Assembly (NCBI GenBank): GCA_016025055.1
Contig: CP065590.1
Location: 4,526,001 to 4,590,000, forward strand
Source of the DNA: Chryseobacterium indologenes
GTDB lineage: Bacteria > Bacteroidota > Bacteroidia > Flavobacteriales > Weeksellaceae
DNA: 64,000 nucleotides
Direction: 5' to 3'
Shown here: piece after piece, positions 50,291 to 59,337 of the stretch
How the letters are laid out: each line of letters opens with the position of its first letter
Position numbering within the stretch: position 1 is the stretch's first letter
Translations under genes and position numbers: made by a program
Notes under the pieces: model-generated
What the model was told of the DNA's origin: nothing
Database searches by the model: none
The model's input: only the letters and a program-made list of their open reading frames with translations

Positions 50291-51736
50291 ATGGCGATTT
50301 CAAATGTAAAACTGATCGTAAAAAAGACCTGGCAGGACCTGTTTAACGGGAAGCAAAACCTGCTTATCACGATCACTGTACTCCTATTCTGTATGCTGAG
50401 CATTGGCATAGGATATACAAAGTACACTGATAATTTTTCAAAAATAAAAGAATACCGGAAAGAGGTCCGGGAAAACTGGGAACACAGGCCCGATAAGCAT
50501 CCTCACCGTATGGCACATTATGGTTATCTGGTTTTCCGTATGGGTCATCCTCTGAGTATTTTTGATAACGGACTGGATGATTATCTTGGAAACGTCATAT
50601 TTCTGGAGGCTCATAAACAGAACACCGCCAATCTTTCGGAAGCCGCAAGCTCAGGCACTCTGGTCAGATTCGGAGCATTCAGCAGCGCATTTATCCTGCA
50701 GAGTATAGTTCCTCTGATTATTATTTTTTCCGGATTTGGCTTAGTTGTACAGGAACGGGAGAATGCAACTTTAAAAATCATCAGTGTCCAGGGGGCTTCA
50801 GGAAGAGATCTTATCTGGGGAAAAATACTGGGACTCTGGTTCTTTTCTCTATGTTTCCTGATTCCGGTGATTCCCGTTGTTTTTTTAGCTGCATCCATGT
50901 CAGGGACTACAGGCCTGGCTGATATTTTACAAAGATTGTCTTTTTTGTTACCGGGTTATATGATCTATTATTTTTTCATCAGTACGTTGACCGTTGTTGT
51001 TTCTGCCAACAGTAAAACTACTTCTTCAGCACTGATCAGCCTTATCGGTTTCTGGCTTCTTTTCATCATTATTTTACCGAAAGGAATTCAGTTTGCCGCA
51101 CACAACCTCTATCCGGCTCCTTCCCGAATTGCTTTTGAGACCCATCTCGAAAAGGATATTTTAAAAGCAGGAGACAGTCATAATCCCGATGACCCTCATT
51201 TTAAAAAAATCAAAGATTCTTTACTGGCTTATTATAAGGTAAGCACGACCAACGAGCTCCCTTTTAACTATGGAGGATTTGTAATGAAAGAAGGGGAAAA
51301 AATAAGTTCATCCATCTATATCAGGCACCAGAAAAAACTGCAGGACCTGTATCAGCAACAACAGGATCTTACAGATATTTCAGGGTTTATCAACCCGGCA
51401 ATTGCCATCAAAAATTTTTCCATGATGGTTACAGGAACAGACTTTTTCTCTTATACCCAATTTCAAAAACAGGCTGAAAAATACCGTTATCAAATGGCTC
51501 AACATCTAAATGATCTGCAGATTGAGCACATCAGCAATATAAAACCGGAAAAAGGCGGTCCGCCTGCGATCATTGATCATGATAACTGGAAGAAATTCCC
51601 GGATTTTGATTATCAGTATACTTCTTTGTCTGATAGTATAAAAAAACAGTCAATACCTGTAATTGCATTGCTTGTATGGTTGATTATATGCATCACCGTA
51701 ATTGAAATAAGTGGAAGAAAATTAAAATTAATCTAA
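50291..51736 (+). CDS. ABC-2 type permease with DUF3526, subunit 1
   Basis: A 481-residue inner-membrane protein. The first transmembrane helix is at residues 23-43 (LLITITVLLFCMLSIGIGY), then a large external loop, a helix cluster at residues 130-265 (FILQSIVPLIIIFSGFGLVV, FFSLCFLIPVIPVVFLAA) and a C-terminal helix. QERENATLKIISVQGASG marks the coupling region. It matches the DUF3526 family of ABC-2 permeases, often paired and with an ATPase. It starts 3 bases after the receptor gene and 0 bases before the next permease. Transport direction is not shown; ABC-2 families are usually exporters. Confidence 0.82.
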   Translation: MAISNVKLIVKKTWQDLFNGKQNLLITITVLLFCMLSIGIGYTKYTDNFSKIKEYRKEVRENWEHRPDKHPHRMAHYGYLVFRMGHPLSIFDNGLDDYLGNVIFLEAHKQNTANLSEAASSGTLVRFGAFSSAFILQSIVPLIIIFSGFGLVVQERENATLKIISVQGASGRDLIWGKILGLWFFSLCFLIPVIPVVFLAASMSGTTGLADILQRLSFLLPGYMIYYFFISTLTVVVSANSKTTSSALISLIGFWLLFIIILPKGIQFAAHNLYPAPSRIAFETHLEKDILKAGDSHNPDDPHFKKIKDSLLAYYKVSTTNELPFNYGGFVMKEGEKISSSIYIRHQKKLQDLYQQQQDLTDISGFINPAIAIKNFSMMVTGTDFFSYTQFQKQAEKYRYQMAQHLNDLQIEHISNIKPEKGGPPAIIDHDNWKKFPDFDYQYTSLSDSIKKQSIPVIALLVWLIICITVIEISGRKLKLI

Positions 51737-53082
51737 ATGAATCATTATTTATATACCCAATTTTATCGCAATAAAGCGTACACCATTGCTTTGTTATTTT
51801 TATTTCTGGCAGGCCTTATGGCAATTTTCACCGGGAAAAAATTTCTGGATCGAAATGAGGATGTCATTTCAAAAAGCGGAACATTTCAAAGGGAAAGTAT
51901 CGAAAGGAATACCAGATTTCATAAGGATGATCTGGGTCTGGTTCTTTATTACATCAAATTTAACCTGGTTAATGAAACTCCCAGACTGGCTGCTCTAAAT
52001 ATCGGCATGAGAGACCTGAATCCTTCCATACAGGGAGTAACCATCCGAAATCTGGAGGAACAGCGATACAATTCAGATTTTTATAATCCGGCTAATGCTG
52101 CGGCAGGAAATTTCGACTTTAGTTTCGTTGTGGTTTTCCTTTTTCCATTGGTTATTGTGGCGTTTTGCTATAACCTGATTTCTGAGGAAGAAGAAAGGGG
52201 AACGTGGAAGCTTCTGGCCGTACAAAGCGGAAATTTAAAAAAAATAATGGACCATAAGATGTTGATACGGTTTCTGGCAATCTCTTCAGTTTACGTGGCT
52301 TTGCTCATTATTGCTTTAGTTTGGATAGAAATACCTTTAAACAAATATTGTATCGCTTTTATGGTCAGTGGATGGCTTTATATTGTATTTTGGTTTACCT
52401 TGTGCCGCTGGGTTATTTCCTTTAGAAAATCATCTGCCCAAAATGCATTGATACTGCTTATTGTATGGGTAAGCATGAATTTTATTATTCCCATGAGCAG
52501 CAATATTCTGATTCAGAAGATGTATCCTGTGCATGAATCGCTGAAAGCGGTAATACAGCAAAGAGACGGCTATCATAATAAATGGGATGAGGCCAAACGT
52601 CCTACTATGGAAAAGTTTTACAAAGTGTATCCCCAATACAGAAATTTTATCGTTGAAGAAAATGACTCTTTCAGCTGGACCTGGTATTACGCTATGCAGC
52701 ATATGGGTGATCTTGAATCTTCAGAATCTTCAAAAGAGTATACGGAGAAAATGCAAAAAAGAAATGATGCCGCTGTTTATCTTGGCTATCTGCTCCCGAA
52801 TCTTCATACTCAGCTTGTGGAGAGTCACCTGGCAAAAACTGATATGAACAATCATTTACAATATTCTTCTGCAATGAGAAAATTTCATGAAGAAAAAGAT
52901 TATTCTTTTATCCGCTTATTTTTTCAGGAAAAAATGCCGATTCTATAGACTGGAGCCGGCAGATTATACAAGTATTCAGTGCTTCTGAGCGCTTAAAGCT
53001 TATACCACTTTTCCTGCCTTATCTGATTTTCATTACCTTATTTATCATCCTTTCACAAAACAAATACAGAAAACTATGTTAA
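51737..53082 (+). CDS. ABC-2 type permease with DUF3526, subunit 2 (frameshifted in this sequence)
   Basis: About 448 residues after repair, paralogous to the upstream permease. The N-terminal helix (IALLFLFLAGLMAIF), the external loop, SEEEERGTWKLLAVQSGN at the coupling region and the middle helices match. The frame breaks at six A (52929-52934): as written it ends FFQEKMPIL, and with seven A FFQEKNADSIDWSRQ, continuing through SERLKLIPLFLPYLIFITLF, the last transmembrane helix, to KYRKLC at 53082. The repaired end overlaps the ATPase start by seven bases, which fits operon organisation and supports the repair. Confidence 0.85.
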
Positions 53083-53771
53083 AAACGACCTACTTACATA
53101 AAAAATACAACGACTTTACAGCCCTTCATTCCCTTAATCTGGAAGTAAAGAAAGGGGAAATATTTGCGCTTCTGGGACAAAACGGAGCGGGCAAAAGTAC
53201 TACAATCAATATTATTCTGGGACTGATTAATGCCACATCCGGTGATGCATTTATCAATGGTATTTCGGTAAAAGATCATCCTCAAAAGATCAAGCAGCAT
53301 TTAGCCTATATTCCGGAAACAGTACTTTTATACCCAAATTTGACAGGAATAGAGAACCTTGACTTTTTCTCTAAAATTGCTGGATTTACTTATCACAAAG
53401 AAGAATTATCAGCATTACTGCTGCGTACCGGCCTTCAGGAAACAGCGCATCATAAAGCATTGGGAGGATATTCAAAAGGAATGCGCCAAAAAGTAGGAAT
53501 TGCCATTGCTCTTGCCAAAGATGCAAAAGTACTTCTCCTGGATGAGCCTACGAGCGGACTCGATCCGATCGCTACTGCAGAATTTACAGAAATTGTGCGT
53601 CAGCTGGGCAGAGAAGGCAGAACGGTTCTGATGGCAACTCATGATATTTTTAATGCAGCAAGTGTAGCCACGCATATTGGGATCATGAAGCAGGGTGAAC
53701 TGGTGCAAAATGTACCTTCCAAAGCATTTACAGCACAGGAATTACAGGAGCTATATCTTAAAACAATGTAA
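53076..53771 (+). CDS. ABC transporter ATP-binding protein
   Basis: A 231-residue ATPase. Walker A is LLGQNGAGKSTTINI (residues 31-45), the signature LGGYSKGMRQKVGIA, Walker B VLLLDEPTSGLDP and the switch His in LMATHDI. It is the NBD of the two DUF3526 permeases upstream. The unit of TonB receptor, two permeases and ATPase could move a siderophore or bioactive compound across the inner membrane, most likely outwards or for self-protection; the sequence does not decide. A terminator follows. Confidence 0.92.
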   Translation: MLKTTYLHKKYNDFTALHSLNLEVKKGEIFALLGQNGAGKSTTINIILGLINATSGDAFINGISVKDHPQKIKQHLAYIPETVLLYPNLTGIENLDFFSKIAGFTYHKEELSALLLRTGLQETAHHKALGGYSKGMRQKVGIAIALAKDAKVLLLDEPTSGLDPIATAEFTEIVRQLGREGRTVLMATHDIFNAASVATHIGIMKQGELVQNVPSKAFTAQELQELYLKTM

Positions 53772-53818
53772 TCCCTGTTTCTTTTCACAGCCTATTCATC
53801 TATCAGATGTTACCATTA

Positions 53819-53853
53819 AAAATGCCAAACGGGAAAACCATTTGGCATTTTTT
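53819..53853 (+). terminator. Terminator after the ABC transporter operon
   Basis: AAAATGCCAAA (53819-53829) pairs with TTTGGCATTTT (53841-53851), then more Ts. Confidence 0.85.
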
Positions 53854-53905
53854 ACGGCTCATAAGTTTTAACAATTAACCGTATTAATTTTCATACGGGT
53901 CAGTT

Positions 53906-54580
53906 TTATCCCATAGAGTACTCTTCATATACTTTTGCTATAAGCTCATTAGGTTGTATATTTCTGGAGAAAATCGGGTAATGAAAACGATCCAGTTTAT
54001 TCAGAATACGGATGAGATCCATCTTTTCATGGTGGGAAAGGTTTCCCGCAACAATATTGGTCGCTTTACGAATTTTTTCCATCTGCCTTTCTAAGGCAAC
54101 CAGCCCAGCTTCTGAAATATGAATAAGTTTACTGCGTTTATCGATATCAGATTCAATCTGTTCTACCCAGCCCTGGCGGAGCAGTCGGGCAATGATCAAC
54201 ATTCCTACAGGTTTATCGTGAATATTCTTTTTAATGAGTTCCATTTTGGTCATCTGTCCGAAAGCCTTCAGATTGATCAGATAAATAAAGTCTTCCTGGG
54301 TTGAAAATTCAGAATTTGCAATGGCCGATTTTGAATAGGTCTTTGCGTATCGGTTGAGATGAACAAGTAACGTATTAATGGCACTTTCAGGGGTACGCCC
54401 ATTTTCTTTGCCTTCCCAGTAGGGTTCATCCGGATTGTCCTGTAGTACGGGATTTTCTTTATCAAACATCCATGTCTTAAATCCCTGAAGAGTCCCGGGA
54501 TAGGAGTCTGGCCGGGCCTGAACTTCTGTTTCAAACTCTTCCAGCAATACCATAAAGTCTTTGATAAGTGTATAATTCAT
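53906..54580 (-). CDS. MarR-like winged-helix regulator
   Basis: A 224-residue regulator. An N-terminal helical extension of about 80 residues (with RPDSYPGTLQGFKTWMF) precedes a MarR-type winged helix: FSTQEDFIYLINLKAFGQMT, KPVGMLIIARLLRQGWVEQI and the wing DKRSKLIHISEAG. It is longer than normal MarR proteins, and the N-terminal part may sense a ligand. Its promoter has a perfect TATATTTG box and adjoining direct repeats, a possible autoregulatory site. A neighbouring Crp/Fnr gene is divergent. Confidence 0.82.
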   Translation of the reverse strand: MNYTLIKDFMVLLEEFETEVQARPDSYPGTLQGFKTWMFDKENPVLQDNPDEPYWEGKENGRTPESAINTLLVHLNRYAKTYSKSAIANSEFSTQEDFIYLINLKAFGQMTKMELIKKNIHDKPVGMLIIARLLRQGWVEQIESDIDKRSKLIHISEAGLVALERQMEKIRKATNIVAGNLSHHEKMDLIRILNKLDRFHYPIFSRNIQPNELIAKVYEEYSMG

Positions 54581-54597
54581 TTTAATTAAATAGTTTA

Positions 54598-54630
54598 CAA
54601 ATATACTTCTTTTATAGTTTATAGTTTATT
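54598..54630 (-). promoter_or_regulatory. Promoter and direct-repeat operator of the MarR-like gene
   Basis: Minus-strand TATATTTG (54605-54598) is a perfect -7 box. Just upstream on the minus strand are direct repeats of AAACTATA (plus strand TATAGTTTATAGTTTAT, about 54612-54629), where a regulator could cover the -33 region. Confidence 0.5.
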
Positions 54631-54800
54631 TTGTATTTAATATTATTCAAAATCTTCAATATCGATTTATATTTTTATGTAAAACTAACAAAATATGGTA
54701 TATTTTTTACAAATTCTTACCGGCTATGGTTTATTATTTGTAATGTCTTGTCTATAATTTTTAACGTAACAATCATTATTAACCTCTAAAAATTTCAGAC

Positions 54801-55394
54801 ATGATAATAAGTGAAGATTTATTATTGGCCTATGGTGCAAATTATGAAACCTTTGAAGCAAATGAAACTATTTTTCACGAAGGTAATCTGCCCAAGTTTT
54901 ATTTTCAGATTAGTCATGGTATTGTTGAACTTAATAATTATCATGAAGACGGCAAGGAGTTTACCCAAAATATTTTGTCTGACGGTCAAAGTTTTGGAGA
55001 ATCGTTTCTATTTGATGATAAGGTCTATCCTACCAACGCCACAGCTAAGACGGCTTGTACCGTCATTAAGCTCTGCAAAACAGATTTTTTCAACTTACTG
55101 AATCAGAACCAGGATGTGTCTTCCAGAATGTTTAAATGTATTGCAGACAGGTTATATTACAAATATGTGATGCTGTTTAATGTATCCTCACCGGATCCGG
55201 TACTAAAGATCAAAACAGTAATGGACTGTCTCAAAGGTGATCATGATCATCATAAACATTCTTTTCAGATTCCGCTTACCCGCCAGCAATTAGCCAACCT
55301 CACCGGCTTGCGTGTCGAAACTGTGATCAGGACCATTAAGAAAATGCATAACATCAATCTGGTAAAAGTTCACAACAGAAAAATATTTTACTGA
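54801..55394 (+). CDS. Crp/Fnr-family transcriptional regulator
   Basis: A 197-residue regulator, paralogue of the gene at 24762-25358. The cyclic-nucleotide-binding-like domain has ETIFHEGNLPKFYFQISHG and the winged helix TRQQLANLTGLRVETVIR, almost identical to its paralogue. No iron-sulfur cysteine set. The shared recognition helix suggests both bind similar sites, while the sensing domains differ. It is convergent with hemH and divergent from the MarR-like gene, so a link to haem or light/oxidative stress is possible but only inferred from location. Confidence 0.87.
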   Translation: MIISEDLLLAYGANYETFEANETIFHEGNLPKFYFQISHGIVELNNYHEDGKEFTQNILSDGQSFGESFLFDDKVYPTNATAKTACTVIKLCKTDFFNLLNQNQDVSSRMFKCIADRLYYKYVMLFNVSSPDPVLKIKTVMDCLKGDHDHHKHSFQIPLTRQQLANLTGLRVETVIRTIKKMHNINLVKVHNRKIFY

Positions 55395-55424
55395 AATGTA
55401 CAATTGCCTAAGATTGATCCGGCG

Positions 55425-55460
55425 AAAAGAGCTATATCCAATAGAGATATAGCTCTTTTT
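55425..55460. terminator. Bidirectional terminator between Crp/Fnr gene and hemH
   Basis: AAAAGAGCTATATC (55425-55438) pairs with GATATAGCTCTTTT (55446-55459), A-tract left and T-tract right, between convergent genes. Confidence 0.88.
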
Positions 55461-55490
55461 GTACTTTCATATACAATAAGCAAACGCTGT

Positions 55491-56519
55491 TTACACCAGA
55501 TAAAACTGATCGAGTTTTTCTTCGCATAAGGTTTGAATAACCTTGATCCAGCGGTCTTCATCATTTAAACACGGGATATACGTAAAGGTTTCGCCTCCCG
55601 CTTCAATAAACTGTTCTTTTCCTTCTACAGATATTTCTTCCAAAGTTTCCAGGCAGTCGGAAACAAAAGCCGGGCAGACTATTGCCAGGTTCCTGATGCC
55701 TTTGGCAGGAATGGTTTCCAACGTATGATCTGTATAAGGTTCGATCCATTTATCTTTTCCCAATCTCGATTGAAAGGAGACAATAACTTTATCTTTTGGA
55801 AGACCTAATTTTTTAATAACAGTTTCGGTGGTATTAAAGCACTGGTGACGATAGCAAAAAGGGTGGCTGGGATTAGTTTCTTTGGAACAGCAATCATTCA
55901 GATTACAGGTTCTGGTAGGGTCTGTCTTGTAAATATGACGTTCGGGAACGCCATGATAAGAAAATAATAAGGCATCAAAATTTAAGGGAAGTTTCTCACG
56001 AATGCTTTCTGCCAGACAATCGGTATACAACTCGCGATGGTAAAAAGGCTGAATATAATTAATCTTCACATCAGGAAAATGTTTCTCCCTTACTTCTTCC
56101 GCTTTTTCAATCACCGTTTCAGTGGTACTCATCGCATATTGCGGATACAATGGGAAAAGAACAATCTCTGATACCCCTTTTTCAACCAGGTTTCTGATTC
56201 CTGTTTCAATACTCGGTTCCGCATATCGCATGCCAATTTCTACCGGTACATCCACTCTTTTTTGAAGTTTTTGCTGAACTTTTTTGGTGATCACAATCAG
56301 AGGAGAGCCTTCGTCTGTCCATACCGTTTTATATGCTTCAGCGGATTTTGCGGGCCGGGTTTTCAAAATGATTCCCTGTACCAGAAGTGCTCTGAAAATC
56401 CAGCGATAATCAATTACCTTTTCATCCATCAGGAATTCGTCAAGATATTCCTTTACATCTTCTACAGCCGTAGATCTTGGGGACCCAAGATTAATCAGTA
56501 AAATTCCTTTTTTAGCCAA
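55491..56519 (-). CDS. hemH: Ferrochelatase
   Basis: A 342-residue enzyme inserting Fe(II) into protoporphyrin IX (or coproporphyrin in some bacteria). It starts KKGILLINLGSPRSTAVEDV, has the catalytic His in LLFSYHGVPERH, and GPAFVSDCLETLEEI near the C-terminus. A cysteine-rich insert (RTCNLNDCC, HPFCYRHQC) near residues 195-220 could hold an iron-sulfur cluster, as reported for some bacterial ferrochelatases. It follows the photolyase gene by 30 bases on the same strand. No other haem genes are in the window. Confidence 0.93.
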   Translation of the reverse strand: MAKKGILLINLGSPRSTAVEDVKEYLDEFLMDEKVIDYRWIFRALLVQGIILKTRPAKSAEAYKTVWTDEGSPLIVITKKVQQKLQKRVDVPVEIGMRYAEPSIETGIRNLVEKGVSEIVLFPLYPQYAMSTTETVIEKAEEVREKHFPDVKINYIQPFYHRELYTDCLAESIREKLPLNFDALLFSYHGVPERHIYKTDPTRTCNLNDCCSKETNPSHPFCYRHQCFNTTETVIKKLGLPKDKVIVSFQSRLGKDKWIEPYTDHTLETIPAKGIRNLAIVCPAFVSDCLETLEEISVEGKEQFIEAGGETFTYIPCLNDEDRWIKVIQTLCEEKLDQFYLV

Positions 56520-56549
56520 TGTTTGTATTTTTTAATAGTCAATTTATAT

Positions 56550-57833
56550 TTAGTCTGCCAAAGCGTCTTTGTAGGTTTTCAATGCCCGTTCTCTTGCAAG
56601 TGTATGTTCTATAACCGGTTCTTCTTTATAATTTTCGGGAAGCCATTTTTTCACATATTCGGCGTTTTTATCAAACTTTTTTGCCTGTTCATACGGATTG
56701 AATATTCTGAAATAAGGAGCGGCATCACAGCCACAACCGGCTGCCCACTGCCAGTTTCCATTGTTAGCTGACAGGTCATAATCCAATAATTTTTCAGCAA
56801 AATAGGCTTCACCCCAACGCCAATCGATAAGCAAATGTTTGGTAAGGAAACTTGCTGTAATCATTCGTACCCTGTTGTGCATAAATCCTGTTTCATTAAG
56901 TTCCCGCATTCCGGCATCTACGATGGGATATCCGGTTTTACCTTCGCACCAGGCCTTAAAATCTTCTTCATTATTTCTCCAGGCTATATTTTCATATTTC
57001 TTTTTAAAACAATGATGTACAACTTTTGGAAAATGATAGAGAATCTGCATAAAAAATTCTCTCCAGATCAGTTCATTAAGCCACACTTCACTATGCTCAG
57101 AGGCATATTGTACACATTTTCTGATCGAAACAGTCCCGAAGCGAAGGGCGATCCCCAGATGTGTAGTATGGTCCAGGGCTGGAAAATCACGATATTTTCC
57201 GTAATAATCTATTATGTTTTTATTCAAAACAGGCAAAGTATATTCAATATCTGTTTTTTCAAATCCGATTTTTTTCAACGAAAGAATTTCTGAAGAGCCT
57301 TTATACGATGCAAAATTTGTCCATGTATTGGTAACAGATTCAATCTTTTTTAACTTCTCTTTCCATCTTTTTGAATAAGGAGTAAAAACGGTATAGGGAG
57401 AGCCATCATTTTTTACAATATCATTTTTCTCGAATATAACCTGGTCTTTGAAATCTTTGAAATGGATCTGATGTTGAGAAAGCTGTTCCGCAACATGCTG
57501 ATCACGCAGAATAGCCTGCGGCTCATAATCCCGGTTACAAAAGACAGTATCAATGGGAAATTCATCCTTTATTTTTTCAAAAACTTCGGCGGGAGTTCCG
57601 TGATATACATACAATCCGGACTGATGCTGTAGCAATTCTTCATGAATATTCTGCAATGCCTGATGAATGTAATCTACCCTTTTGTCGCTTTTATCACGGA
57701 GCTGATCGAGAATCACCGTATCAAAAATAAAAACCGGAATTACCTTCAGCCCCGAATTAAGCGCATGGTGAAGTCCTATATTATCTCTGAGCCTCAAATC
57801 TCTCCTGAACCAAAAAACATTTACTTTATTCAT
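56550..57833 (-). CDS. phr: Deoxyribodipyrimidine photolyase (class I CPD type)
   Basis: A 427-residue flavoenzyme that uses blue light to split pyrimidine dimers. The N-terminal antenna-binding domain starts VNVFWFRRDLRLRDNIGLHH. The C-terminal FAD-binding domain has the ELIWREFFMQI and MHNRVRMITASFLTKHLLID motifs and DYDLSANNGNWQWAAGCGCD. Length and motifs fit the CPD photolyase/cryptochrome family; a cryptochrome role cannot be excluded. It is the first gene of a phr-hemH unit with a perfect TAnnTTTG box 64 bases upstream. Confidence 0.92.
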   Translation of the reverse strand: MNKVNVFWFRRDLRLRDNIGLHHALNSGLKVIPVFIFDTVILDQLRDKSDKRVDYIHQALQNIHEELLQHQSGLYVYHGTPAEVFEKIKDEFPIDTVFCNRDYEPQAILRDQHVAEQLSQHQIHFKDFKDQVIFEKNDIVKNDGSPYTVFTPYSKRWKEKLKKIESVTNTWTNFASYKGSSEILSLKKIGFEKTDIEYTLPVLNKNIIDYYGKYRDFPALDHTTHLGIALRFGTVSIRKCVQYASEHSEVWLNELIWREFFMQILYHFPKVVHHCFKKKYENIAWRNNEEDFKAWCEGKTGYPIVDAGMRELNETGFMHNRVRMITASFLTKHLLIDWRWGEAYFAEKLLDYDLSANNGNWQWAAGCGCDAAPYFRIFNPYEQAKKFDKNAEYVKKWLPENYKEEPVIEHTLARERALKTYKDALAD

Positions 57834-57896
57834 AATTTATTCAATAAAAAATCTGAGTTTACCGTTCTGTATTCAAAGGTTTTGTAAATTGAGATA

Positions 57897-57940
57897 CAAA
57901 TATACTATTAAAACTAATTAAAAGTTTAGTAATACACTAA
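57897..57940 (-). promoter_or_regulatory. phr-hemH promoter with palindromic candidate operator
   Basis: Minus-strand TATATTTG (57904-57897) is a perfect -7 box. Upstream in the -33 area is a palindrome TTAGT-AATAC-ACTAA (57926-57940) and a nearby extra ACTAA, a possible regulator site. Confidence 0.5.
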
Positions 57941-57995
57941 TTATTTTATACGGTATAAAATTTGATGAATAATTAATCAGACTAATAATTATAAT

Positions 57996-58295
57996 ATGGA
58001 TAATATAGAAACTGATCTCGTAGATCCGGTGAGAGACAAAAATATTATTGATGAATATTTCCGTTTAACAGTCAAAAAGGAATTGAATCTTGATATTAAC
58101 CTCAGCGATGAATACGTCATTGCACAAAATATTGTCTCAAAAAAATTAATTCTCGTCAAAACATTTTCTGAGGTTATCATTATGAATCCGGACCTTTATT
58201 TTTTAATGCAGTCCCTGATTCATAAAATAAATACCGGACTTCTCAGCAAAAACCAAGTAACAAAAACGTTAGAACTTCTGAAAGACGGGGAATAA
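57996..58295 (+). CDS. Hypothetical protein, 99 residues
   Basis: Not recognised. A soluble, mixed alpha/beta protein without a signal peptide, starting MDNIETDLVDPVRDKNIIDE and ending VTKTLELLKDGE. It has hydrophobic strands VIAQNIVSKKLILVKTFSEV and a helical C-terminal half. It is divergent from the photolyase gene and ends close to a strong hairpin, and its coding look matches its neighbours, so it is probably real. Confidence 0.6.
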   Translation: MDNIETDLVDPVRDKNIIDEYFRLTVKKELNLDINLSDEYVIAQNIVSKKLILVKTFSEVIIMNPDLYFLMQSLIHKINTGLLSKNQVTKTLELLKDGE

Positions 58296-58304
58296 ATTCA
58301 TAAA

Positions 58305-58332
58305 GAAATCCCTCAAAAATTTGAGAGATTTC
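58305..58332. terminator. Hairpin between convergent genes
   Basis: GAAATC-n-CTCAAA pairs with TTTGAG-n-GATTTC. It lies between the stops of the hypothetical gene and the response regulator. There is no long T-run, so termination efficiency is uncertain. Confidence 0.55.
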
Positions 58333-58356
58333 ATATGGTCAGCCTGTATAGATTTT

Positions 58357-58728
58357 TTATGCCTGTTCTTTCATATGCTTGGCAACAATTTCTTCCAGAT
58401 CATCCAGATTAAAAGGTTTTGAAACATAATCATCCGCCTGAGCTTCAGCTGCTAAAGCAACGATGTCGTTATTTGCCGTTACGTAAATCACGGGAATATG
58501 CCTGAACTCCTCATTGCTCTTAAGAAGTTTCGTCGCTTCCACTCCTCCGATTTTCGGAATCCAGTTATCCATAAGAATAACGTCCGGCTTGTACTCTGCA
58601 ACTTTCTCAATAATATCATGAGACGTCTCTGAAATCTTGACATCATACCCGTTCTCCTCAAATATGATAGTCACGACTTCTAAAATAGCAGTGTCATCGT
58701 CAAAAATTAAAATTCTCTTTTTACTCAT
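58357..58728 (-). CDS. Single-domain response regulator
   Basis: A 123-residue CheY-like receiver: IFDDDTAILEVV (acidic pocket), phospho-acceptor Asp in DVILMDNWIPKIGG, Thr in VIYVTAN and lysine in DYVSKPFNLDDLE. No output domain. It is the last gene of a five-gene minus-strand signalling cluster with CheB, CheR, another receiver and a hybrid kinase, and presumably relays phosphate in that system. A 20-base gap separates it from the CheB gene. Confidence 0.92.
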   Translation of the reverse strand: MSKKRILIFDDDTAILEVVTIIFEENGYDVKISETSHDIIEKVAEYKPDVILMDNWIPKIGGVEATKLLKSNEEFRHIPVIYVTANNDIVALAAEAQADDYVSKPFNLDDLEEIVAKHMKEQA

Positions 58729-58748
58729 TTTATTTATATTGTCTTTAT

Positions 58749-59327
58749 TCAGTTGTATGATAATCGATTGATGTAATCTGCCAAGTCAGCGGGTTTTATA
58801 ATGAGATCATAATCAATTTCTTCTTTGGCATGTCTGGGCATGTAGTCCACTTCTGCGGTTTCCGGATCCTGTATCCAGACCTTTCCGTTGTTTCTCTTAA
58901 TATGACTTAAACCTTCCACGCCGTCAGCATTAGCTCCCGATAAGAGGACAGCAATCATATTCTCGCCGTAAATCTCTGCTGCCGACCTGAAGGAAACATC
59001 TATAGACGGACGGGAATAATTCATCTTTTCCGAACTGTCGAGTGACATATTTTTCCTATTCTCAAACAATACGTGATAATCAGCAGGAACAATATATATG
59101 GTATTCTCCCTGACCTCTGTTTTATCTTCAATTTCTACAACCGGTATCCTGGTAAACTGCTGCAGTAAAGTCTGCAGAATATTACCTGACTGGGCTTTGC
59201 GGTGAAGTACCAGTACCATCGGAACTGTAAGGGTGTCATTCAATTTCTTGATCATCTCAATAATGACCTGCAAACTGCCTGCGGATCCACCGATGATGAT
59301 CAGTTCTATGTTTGTTTGTGGCTTCAT
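58749..59327 (-). CDS. CheB-type methylesterase domain protein (no receiver)
   Basis: A 192-residue stand-alone CheB catalytic domain. The triad is Ser in IIGGSAGSLQVI (near 16), His in LVLHRKAQSG (near 42) and Asp in LLSGANADGVEGL (near 135). The receiver of classical CheB is absent. It is encoded next to a CheR methyltransferase and receivers but without chemoreceptor, CheW or CheA genes in the window, so it probably modifies a protein of this signalling system rather than flagellar chemoreceptors. Confidence 0.9.
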   Translation of the reverse strand: MKPQTNIELIIIGGSAGSLQVIIEMIKKLNDTLTVPMVLVLHRKAQSGNILQTLLQQFTRIPVVEIEDKTEVRENTIYIVPADYHVLFENRKNMSLDSSEKMNYSRPSIDVSFRSAAEIYGENMIAVLLSGANADGVEGLSHIKRNNGKVWIQDPETAEVDYMPRHAKEEIDYDLIIKPADLADYINRLSYN

Positions 59328-59337
59328 GGCAAAGGTA

